Part shown: positions 1 to 6,788 of the stretch, piece by piece
Layout: every line of letters starts with the position of its first letter
How positions within the stretch are numbered: position 1 is the stretch's first letter
Assembly (NCBI GenBank): GCA_017983495.1
Contig: JAGOBH010000003.1
Coordinates: 397,405 to 461,404, forward strand
Source of the DNA: Pyrinomonadaceae bacterium
GTDB lineage: Bacteria; Acidobacteriota; Blastocatellia; Pyrinomonadales; Pyrinomonadaceae
DNA length: 64,000 nucleotides
Reading direction: 5' to 3'
The notes under the pieces: generated by a model
What the model was told of the DNA's origin: nothing
The model's input: only the letters and a program-made list of their open reading frames with translations
The model's database searches: none
Position numbers and translations under genes: made by a program

Positions 1-897
1 CAGCATTACATTGATACCGGGATGACCGACCCGGAGATCGAAGCTGAGATCAGCCAGATCGAGCTGACGAACATGCTGACGGCTGAACTGCGAAAACGGT
101 ACCCCGAATCGTATCGCTTGGCACGCCGAATTTCCACCTTGATCCAGACCAGTCCGACATTCAAACGATTTGACAACATCGGCAATCCCGAAGCCCACCG
201 GCGTCTTGCCGACCGGCTTTACGGCCTCGCCGACTGGAAAAACCAAAAAATGCGCCGCGATGTCCAGGAAATGGACGAGCGTGTCAAGGTGGTCTCATTT
301 CAGAAACGCGATACCCGAATGGTCGGATGCACCGGTGACGCCCAGATCGTGATCAGCAATGTCGAGCTCGAAAAACTGATCATCCGCGTATTTAAGGCGA
401 TCGATTCGCCGGTCGATGTTCGCTCGCTTCGTTCATTTGTGATGTCGCGGCTTCCGATCATGGACATCCATCTCGTGCCGGTCGGCGGTTCGGGCGATAA
501 CGAAGACGACGATCGCATGCACTTCGAATTGCCGGATCTCCGCGATACGCCCGAAGAAGATCTCCTCCGAAACGAGGCCGAGGACGAAGCTATCGGCTTC
601 GTCGACGGGTTTCTCGACACGCTTCACAAATCCGTCCGGGGCAAGGCTAAGCAGTATGACCGCATGATCAACGTGCTGTGGCATTGCTATCTGATCTCGG
701 ACAGCGGCACGCAGCTCGAGGTCGCAGAGATGCTCGGCGTATCGGATTCGCTCGTCTCGGACTATCGCAAACGGATCGAGGCCAACCTGCAGCAGCTCTC
801 GTTTGGCGGCGTTAACGAGGCCCGCCACTTTGAGAAAGCACTAAAGCGAAAGGTCCGCGAGATGATCACCGTCGAGAGGGAAGAGGTGGCCGTCTAA
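1..897 (+). CDS. Sigma-region-4-like HTH protein (5' end may be outside window)
   Basis: About 291 residues from the first ATG at 22, but the frame stays open to base 1, so the true start may lie upstream. The chain is acidic and mostly helical. Near the C-terminus, about residues 232-252, it has a helix-turn-helix of sigma-70 region 4 type (EVAEMLGVSDSLVSDYRKRI), a segment that usually contacts DNA. I see no typical region 2 core-binding block, so it may be an anti-sigma-like or stand-alone regulator. It lies 65 bp before an O-antigen ligase gene on the same strand, so it may control or be cotranscribed with surface-glycan genes; this is inference. The family is not recognised with certainty. 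Confidence 0.6.
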   Translation, partial: QHYIDTGMTDPEIEAEISQIELTNMLTAELRKRYPESYRLARRISTLIQTSPTFKRFDNIGNPEAHRRLADRLYGLADWKNQKMRRDVQEMDERVKVVSFQKRDTRMVGCTGDAQIVISNVELEKLIIRVFKAIDSPVDVRSLRSFVMSRLPIMDIHLVPVGGSGDNEDDDRMHFELPDLRDTPEEDLLRNEAEDEAIGFVDGFLDTLHKSVRGKAKQYDRMINVLWHCYLISDSGTQLEVAEMLGVSDSLVSDYRKRIEANLQQLSFGGVNEARHFEKALKRKVREMITVEREEVAV

Positions 898-962
898 GCA
901 GGCGGCATTCGTTTGGTGACGTAAGCCGAATGAGCCATTCTGATGAACAGCGTTGACCGAAC

Positions 963-2507
963 ATGTCCCTCGAGAGTCCAAAAAAGCGCGACTACGATTC
1001 GCTTTCATCGCCGTCGAAAACCGGCAGCGATAGTGACGCCACGGGCCAGTCGACACTGCGACCTTCAAAGATCCTAAGCCGGGGCGACCAGCCGATACCG
1101 CCCAGTGAGGTTCGCAACCTCAGAACAAAAAAACCAGTCCTGCACGATGATCCGGTCCTGGCCAGAGAGCCAAGCCCGGATGTTGCCGCTTTTGGCGCCG
1201 AAACCGACACGGGCGACACGCCAAACAGTCAGTCGAAAAGCAAAAAGGAAAAGCGTGTTGAGAAAGACCGCAAGCTGCTCTCGGCCGATCGCTGGCTGGT
1301 GCGGAACGGGCATACGCTGACGTATATCGGGCTTTATCTATTCTCGATACTCGTGCTGTTCCGTCCATACGAACTGATCTCGTCGCTGTCGTTCCTGCAA
1401 TCGACGGCGTTTTACTTCGCGGCGGCGACGCTGTTGATCTATCTGCCGACGCAGCTCGCGACCGAGGGCAACCTGACGACGCTGTCGACCGAGGTCAAGG
1501 CGATACTGGCGATGACGCTGATCGCGGTGCTGACGATACCGGTCGCAAAGGACCCGGGCCTCGCGTGGGAAAAATTCAACGATCCGTACATCAAGGCCGT
1601 GTTGATCTTCATCGTGATGGTCAACGTCCTGCGCACGCGCGGACGGCTGATGGGCCTGATGTGGTTGTCGTTCCTGATCGCGGTGTATCTGTCGTTCACC
1701 GCGCTCGACATGTATATGAAGGGCGAGTTTAACGTCGAAGATTACCGCGTCGGCGTCGATGTCGGCGGGATGTTCGGCAACCCGAACGAGATGGCGATGC
1801 ACCTGGTGATGATGACGCCGCTGGTGATCGCTCTCGGCATCGCGTCCAAATCGACGTTCATTCGCTGGATGTATTTCGGGATGGCGTTCATGTTCGTCGC
1901 GGCGAACATGGTCACGTTCTCACGCGGCGGGTTTCTCGGGCTGCTGGCTTGCGGCGGGGTGCTCGCGTGGAAGCTCGGACGCAAACAGCGGCTCAATGTC
2001 ACGGTCGCGTCGATCGTCATCGGCGGCATCACGATACTCGCGGCTCCGGGCAACTACGGGCTGCGAATGTTGTCGATCTTTATACCGGGGCTCGACCCGG
2101 TCGGTTCGAGCGACCAGCGGCGTGAGCTGCTCGAACGTTCGTTGCTGGTGACGGCGCGAAACCCGTGGGGCATCGGCATCGGTAATTTCCCGATCGTCGG
2201 TATCCGCAATCTGCAATCGCACAACGCCTTTACACAGGTGTCGGCCGAACTCGGGATACTGGGGTTGATCGCGTATCTCGTATTCATGATCAGCCCGTTT
2301 CGCAAGCTCGGTGCCATCGAGCGGACGCTGTTCGAAAAGGACGACCTCAACTGGTATTACTATCTGGCGATCGGCCTGCAGGCGAGCATCATCGGCTACA
2401 TGGTCTCGAGCTTTTTCGCCTCGGTCGCCTACAACTGGTTCATCTACTACCTGATAGCCTACGCCGTCGCCTTTCGCCGGATCTATAGTGTTGATCGGGG
2501 CCAGTGA
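963..2507 (+). CDS. O-antigen ligase / Wzy-type polymerase family membrane protein
   Basis: 514 residues. About 125 hydrophilic residues, rich in Ser, Lys and Asp, precede roughly ten to twelve membrane helices. The long loop near residue 400 carries GIGIGNFP followed by SHNAFTQVSAELGILGLIAYL-like sequence; the HN...ELG pattern is typical of O-antigen ligase/polymerase (Wzy_C) proteins that join undecaprenyl-linked glycan repeats in the outer leaflet of the inner membrane. Glycosyltransferases resume at 14.1 kb on the other side of the accessory region, so this gene may belong to a locus split by insertion. The cytoplasmic N-terminal extension is longer than usual and its role is unknown. Substrate cannot be predicted. 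Confidence 0.8.
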   Translation: MSLESPKKRDYDSLSSPSKTGSDSDATGQSTLRPSKILSRGDQPIPPSEVRNLRTKKPVLHDDPVLAREPSPDVAAFGAETDTGDTPNSQSKSKKEKRVEKDRKLLSADRWLVRNGHTLTYIGLYLFSILVLFRPYELISSLSFLQSTAFYFAAATLLIYLPTQLATEGNLTTLSTEVKAILAMTLIAVLTIPVAKDPGLAWEKFNDPYIKAVLIFIVMVNVLRTRGRLMGLMWLSFLIAVYLSFTALDMYMKGEFNVEDYRVGVDVGGMFGNPNEMAMHLVMMTPLVIALGIASKSTFIRWMYFGMAFMFVAANMVTFSRGGFLGLLACGGVLAWKLGRKQRLNVTVASIVIGGITILAAPGNYGLRMLSIFIPGLDPVGSSDQRRELLERSLLVTARNPWGIGIGNFPIVGIRNLQSHNAFTQVSAELGILGLIAYLVFMISPFRKLGAIERTLFEKDDLNWYYYLAIGLQASIIGYMVSSFFASVAYNWFIYYLIAYAVAFRRIYSVDRGQ

Positions 2508-2871
2508 GCAGTGGCCGGTGGCCAGTGGTCGGTGGTCGGTCCGTCACCTTTTTCCCTTTTTCACCTTTTCACGTTGCCCCTTTTCCCTCCGCGGCCTTTG
2601 CGTTCACCTTGGCGAACTCTGCGTTAAAGATCGGTTCCACGCCGAGACCGGAGAGATTTTCGCAGAGCCCGCCGACCACCATTTTCACCTTTCCACTTTT
2701 CCACTTTTCCACTTTCGTGCTCACTGCTGTCTCATTTTTCGCCAAAATGGGACAGGGTAAACCATTGAACCCACGCCACTTAACCCCGATTTTGTCCCAT
2801 TTGCTCGCGCGAGACCGCAAAATGGGACGGCGGATGGCGGTGGATGGCGGTAAATGTTGCATTTAATGTAG
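2508..2871. repeat. Low-complexity spacer with simple-sequence words
   Basis: No convincing gene. It holds a GTGGCCGGTGGCCAGTGGTC-type stretch (about 2511-2540), pyrimidine tracts made of TTTTCAC/TTTTCCAC units (2547-2580 and 2685-2715), and a 41-bp phrase at 2594-2634 that recurs with few differences at 56014-56055. Two copies of AAAATGGGAC and one inverted TTTTGTCCCATTT (2742-2830) could pair. Similar words occur near 12.8-13.1 kb and 32.7 kb. Confidence 0.6.
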
Positions 2872-4080
2872 TTAACCGTTTGCAGCATATCTATGAGCGG
2901 TCGAACGCGGGATGCCCAGTTCCGCAGCGATCTCGGCGGTGGATCTGCCCTCGGCGGCGAGGCGTCTGGCACGCCGTATGATCGGGCGTTTGCGTTTTGC
3001 CGGCCGCGAGGTCTTGCCCGTGTCGCCAAAGGCGGTCGACAGATGTTCCTCCTCGTGGGCAAATTCGACAAACTTGAATCCGAGAAAGTTGGGGGTCTCG
3101 CCGTCGGGTTTGGGGCGGCCCTGGGCGGCGGCGAGGTCGTATTTTTCGAGTGCGAAAACGGGCACGTGATGTTCGATATAGACGGGCCGGCCGGTGCGGA
3201 CCTTGATCTGTTTCAGGTAACGGTGTTCGGGCGTCGAGCGGCTGCGGCCGACGGCAAAGATCGAATCGGCAAAATTGGCCAGATTGACCGAACCCTGCAG
3301 ATCCTCATAGGTGATCGGCATACGCGTCTGCCGTTTGTTCGTGTGGGCGAGCACGAGTATCGAGATGTGGTGCTGCCGCTTGAGGCTGTGGAGCGAACGC
3401 ATGATGTTGAGAGCGATCGAGGCGTTCGAGGTCGAAGACTGGTCGAGGATGGTGATGTTATCGACGACGAGAACGGTCGTCTCGAGTTCCCACATGAAAT
3501 CGCTCACGTTGGAGTAAAACATCTCGGCAAAGCTGTCGTAGCCCTCGAGGATCTGGCCGTTCCAATCGTTGACGGCGCGAAACAGGTCGCGGGAAAATTC
3601 GTAATACGGCGCGGTGTCGAGCTCGCTGCCGTCGCCGGCCGAATAACGCATGACAAACTGGCGGTTGCTCAGCTCAAAATCGACGTAGAGCACCCGCTGC
3701 GGCTTGAGCGGGGGCAGCCCCGGGCGGTTAAATGGTGCCATGCGTTCGCCGCGTGCGAGCGTTTCGGCAATCTGGACGCCCAGCACACTCTTGCCCGAGC
3801 CGGTCGCCCCAAACATCAGTGCCAGCTCGCCGCTCTGCCAAAATGGCCCGAACAGCAGGTCCGGCGGCCCGTCCTCGGCCCCGATCGTGAGCCAGGCCGA
3901 CGCCCGCCGGCCGATCAGCACGTCCGCCGGCTCGGCAAACGCCTTGGGGTCACGCTTTTTCGCCTCGCGGATCATCTCCTGCACCCGCTCAATATCCCTC
4001 GGGTCCGGCCCCTTAGTCGGCTCCCTCAATTCGATCCCGGCCTCGATCGCCGCCCTCTCAAGTTCTTCCATCCCGTTCAT
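2872..4080 (-). CDS. AAA ATPase (RepA/RecA-like) with C-terminal resolvase-type HTH
   Basis: 402 residues. Walker A is GATGSGKS at 91-98 and a Walker B-like strand TTVLVVDNITIL lies near 200-212; this is the RecA-fold AAA_25 class that includes plasmid RepA helicases and phage or element replication ATPases. The last 40 residues form a helix-turn-helix like that of serine resolvases (STAEIAAELGIPRSTAHRYA). The start is supported by AAGGAGGA at 4091-4098, ten bases upstream, and by a good promoter. It is divergent from the type III methylase and is G+C-rich, unlike the neighbouring defence genes, so it may be a remnant of an older integrated element. No primase, relaxase or integrase partner is visible. 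Confidence 0.75.
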   Translation of the reverse strand: MNGMEELERAAIEAGIELREPTKGPDPRDIERVQEMIREAKKRDPKAFAEPADVLIGRRASAWLTIGAEDGPPDLLFGPFWQSGELALMFGATGSGKSVLGVQIAETLARGERMAPFNRPGLPPLKPQRVLYVDFELSNRQFVMRYSAGDGSELDTAPYYEFSRDLFRAVNDWNGQILEGYDSFAEMFYSNVSDFMWELETTVLVVDNITILDQSSTSNASIALNIMRSLHSLKRQHHISILVLAHTNKRQTRMPITYEDLQGSVNLANFADSIFAVGRSRSTPEHRYLKQIKVRTGRPVYIEHHVPVFALEKYDLAAAQGRPKPDGETPNFLGFKFVEFAHEEEHLSTAFGDTGKTSRPAKRKRPIIRRARRLAAEGRSTAEIAAELGIPRSTAHRYAANG

Positions 4081-4106
4081 TTCGATAAGATCCTCCTTGT
4101 CCCGCC

Positions 4107-4135
4107 ATTATAATCAACGTTGCGAAGATTGTCAC
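4107..4135 (-). promoter_or_regulatory. Sigma-70-type promoter for the AAA ATPase gene
   Basis: Read on the minus strand, a -35 box GTGACA (4130-4135) and a perfect -10 box TATAAT (4107-4112) are separated by 17 bp. The -10 lies 9 bases upstream of the AAGGAGGA ribosome binding site. Seen directly; activity is inferred. Confidence 0.6.
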
Positions 4136-4164
4136 GTGTATTATGTATGAAACACGCGCATTAT

Positions 4165-4193
4165 GTCAGTACCGCCTGAGTAAGCGGGCGGTA
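4165..4193 (+). repeat. REP-like palindromic element, copy 1
   Basis: A 29-bp unit beginning GTCAGTACCGCC and ending GCGGGCGGTA; its ACCGCC and GGCGGT arms can pair around TGAGTAAGC. Near-identical units occur at 55504-55532 (+) and 55629-55657 (-). It sits in the divergent spacer between the AAA ATPase and the type III methylase, at the edge of the A+T-rich island. Confidence 0.65.
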
Positions 4194-4290
4194 TGAATGC
4201 CGTCATGCGGTTTCAGCCCAGGGAAAGGATGTTGTAATATATTCGGGCGCCCAAGCCATCGGCGGATGAATCTCACAAATCACAAGCGAT

Positions 4291-6321
4291 ATGACTGAAC
4301 TTATTTGGGAAGGTAAGTATAAGGACGATAAGAAGGTTACGCCAGTTCGCATCGCATTGCCGTTTCAGACCATTGAAACGATCAATGAGAGCAATGACGT
4401 GCGGGAGAAGCAACGTGGCTTTAGCTTTGATGCTCCACGCGAAGCGGAATGGCGAAATCGTCTGATCTGGGGCGATAAGAAATATGTTCTGCCCAGCCTA
4501 CTACCGGAGTTTGCCGGAAAAGTGAATTTGATCTATATTGACCCTCCGTTTAATGTCGGTGCGGATTTTTCGTTTACGGCCAGTATTGGCGATGACCCTG
4601 ACACAGAAGAAAGCGAAGTTGGCGAATTTACGAAGGAAGCTAGCATTATCGAACAAAAGGCTTATCGAGACACCTGGGGAAAGGGGCTCGACAGCTATAT
4701 GCAATGGTTTTATGAATCGGCCTTGTTGCTTAAAGAATTACTAGCAGACGATGGAGCAATTTACGTTCATCTCGATTGGCATGTTGGTCATTATGCAAAG
4801 GTTGTACTTGATGAAGTCTTCGGCTACGAGAAGTTTAGGAATGAAATCGTTTGGAGAAGAACTACGTCAAGGAACGATTCTAATACGTACAACCATATTC
4901 ACGATCAAATCTTCTTTTATACAAAAAGTGACAATTTCAAATGGACAACACAGTACACACCATATTCGCAAGAGTATTTAAGTTCGAATTTCAAACCTGA
5001 CAAGCAAGGACGGCTTTACAGGGATAGTCCGCTCACCGCACCCGGAACTCGAAATGGTTTGTCAGGTAAACCATGGAAAGGAACAGATCCAAATAAGATG
5101 GGCAAGGGGCGACACTGGGCAATTCCTGATTTTGTTCGCTATCTTTTGTCTGATGAGGCATATAAAAATCCAATAGTGGCTCTCGACGAGCTTGAAAAGT
5201 GTGGGCGGATTATTTGGGCGCGAGAAGGAAAAGGGAGACCAAACATTATTCAGTACGCGGATGAAATGCCGGGCGTAGGTCTTCAGTCGTTATGGACGAG
5301 TTTTACTGCCTTGTCCAGCAATAGTAAAGAATCGGTTAACTATGAGACGCAGAAGCCTGAACTTCTATTGGAACGAATAATCAAAGCCAGCAGCAACGAA
5401 GGTGACTTAGTGCTTGATTGTTTTTGTGGCAGCGGAACAACTGCAGCTGTTGCCGAGAAATTAGGCCGTCGATGGATTACTTGTGATCTTGGCCGTTTTG
5501 CAATTCACACGGCACGAAAGCGTTTTCTTGGCATTGATGGCGTAAAACCATTTGTTGTCCAAAACCTGGGAAAATACGAGCGCCAGCAATGGATGGACGC
5601 GGAGTTTGAAAATCCGGCAGATCGGTTTGAACAGGAAAAGACATATAAGCACTTCATCGTCGATCTGTATAACGCAAAACCGCTCGATGGTTATATATGG
5701 CTTCATGGAGCTAAGGCGGGAAAGATGATACATGTCGGCAGCGTTGACGCACCGGTAACGGTGGAGGATATAAAGGCGACGATCAAAGAGTTTTGGCGCC
5801 TTGTCGGAACGGAAGAGGCGGCCCGGTCGAACGGTATAGACTTTCTAGGTTGGGATTTTGCATTCGACGTAAATGAGACCGCCGCCCACTTTGCTGCGGC
5901 CAATAAGATTAACGCTTCGTTCAAGAAGATTCCCCGTGAAGTGCTGGAAAAAAAAGCTGTCGAACAAGGCGACATCAAATTTTACGAACTCGCTTCGCTT
6001 GACGTTGAAACAACGAGCGGAAACTCGGAATTATCCGTCACGCTTAAAGATTTCATTATCCCGCCCGACGATGTGCCGGAGGAAGTTCGTGGAAAGATAA
6101 CGCATTGGAGCCAGTGGATAGACTATTGGGCGGTCGATTGGAACTATCGTGACGATACTTTCCACAATGAATGGCAAAGCTACCGAACGAAAAAAGAACC
6201 GAAGATAGACCTGACCGCTCGTAACGGAGATGTTAAACCTGGCAAATATACTGTGCTGGTCAAGGTAATCGATATTCTTGGAAATGATACGACAAAGGCA
6301 GTCGAAGTGGAGGTAAATTAA
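4291..6321 (+). CDS. mod: Type III restriction-modification methyltransferase (Mod)
   Basis: 676 residues. This is an N6-adenine DNA methyltransferase of the beta order: the catalytic motif DPPF at 84-87 precedes the AdoMet-binding motif LVLDCFCGSGTT at 373-384, with a long variable target-recognition region between. Type III Mod modifies one strand of an asymmetric site and directs the Res subunit. The C-terminal ~110 residues contain WSQWIDYWAVDW and end in a beta-rich PGKYTVLVKVIDILGNDTT segment that may be an Ig-like add-on. The HEPN gene starts 2 bp after its stop and res follows, so all three look like one operon. Base composition is A+T-rich, suggesting acquisition. The ribosome binding site is weak. 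Confidence 0.92.
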   Translation: MTELIWEGKYKDDKKVTPVRIALPFQTIETINESNDVREKQRGFSFDAPREAEWRNRLIWGDKKYVLPSLLPEFAGKVNLIYIDPPFNVGADFSFTASIGDDPDTEESEVGEFTKEASIIEQKAYRDTWGKGLDSYMQWFYESALLLKELLADDGAIYVHLDWHVGHYAKVVLDEVFGYEKFRNEIVWRRTTSRNDSNTYNHIHDQIFFYTKSDNFKWTTQYTPYSQEYLSSNFKPDKQGRLYRDSPLTAPGTRNGLSGKPWKGTDPNKMGKGRHWAIPDFVRYLLSDEAYKNPIVALDELEKCGRIIWAREGKGRPNIIQYADEMPGVGLQSLWTSFTALSSNSKESVNYETQKPELLLERIIKASSNEGDLVLDCFCGSGTTAAVAEKLGRRWITCDLGRFAIHTARKRFLGIDGVKPFVVQNLGKYERQQWMDAEFENPADRFEQEKTYKHFIVDLYNAKPLDGYIWLHGAKAGKMIHVGSVDAPVTVEDIKATIKEFWRLVGTEEAARSNGIDFLGWDFAFDVNETAAHFAAANKINASFKKIPREVLEKKAVEQGDIKFYELASLDVETTSGNSELSVTLKDFIIPPDDVPEEVRGKITHWSQWIDYWAVDWNYRDDTFHNEWQSYRTKKEPKIDLTARNGDVKPGKYTVLVKVIDILGNDTTKAVEVEVN

Positions 6322-6323
6322 TA

Positions 6324-6770
6324 GTGAATGAACTGGACAATTTGGCGAAGGAACTTTTCCAAAAATTTTCTCGGTTCGAATACGCTTTGAAGGCCGCCGG
6401 ATTCCACACCGGCGAGGGAGAAGCTAAGGCAGACTGGCGCAACTTCGCCCTTTCAATTGAAAAGGACTTGGCTAACCCAGAAGGAAATCTTAAGGCTGCG
6501 ATCGAATACATTCTTACGCAACCGCCTAGGAAGCAGGTAATCAGGAACGGGTTGCTTGAGTGGGACCCGTCGGCCCCCACTACGAATTCTCAGGCGGATT
6601 TGATACTGCTCTACATTAGAAGGATTCGAAATAACTTATTTCACGGCGGAAAGTTTAATGGACATTGGTTTGATCCGCCGCGTAGCGCGGAATTGCTTCG
6701 AAGCAGTCTCACTGTCCTCGATGCGTGTCTGGAAGCTTCGACCGATGTCCGAGTAGCTTTTTACGATTAA
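6324..6770 (+). CDS. Small HEPN-like protein between mod and res
   Basis: 148 residues, starting at GTG with GGAGG at 6309-6313, ten bases upstream; the gene begins 2 bp after the mod stop and ends 18 bp before res. Residues 98-110 read IRRIRNNLFHGGK. The RNNLFH at 102-107 matches the Rx4-6H motif of HEPN domains, whose conserved Arg and His cut RNA in many toxins and abortive-infection proteins. The rest is predicted helical, as expected for HEPN. I infer a HEPN-fold RNase or RNA-binding accessory of the R-M system. No nucleotidyltransferase (MNT) partner is adjacent. Alternatively it is an inactive structural subunit. The motif is seen; the function is not established. Confidence 0.7.
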   Translation: MNELDNLAKELFQKFSRFEYALKAAGFHTGEGEAKADWRNFALSIEKDLANPEGNLKAAIEYILTQPPRKQVIRNGLLEWDPSAPTTNSQADLILLYIRRIRNNLFHGGKFNGHWFDPPRSAELLRSSLTVLDACLEASTDVRVAFYD

Positions 6771-6788
6771 CAGAGTAGGTCTCTCAAA

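Noticed and set aside
2893..4113. A 406-codon open frame on the plus strand opposite the AAA ATPase gene
   Set aside because: It is antisense to a gene with clear Walker A, HTH, promoter and ribosome site; its composition is a G+C-driven shadow and it has no family features.
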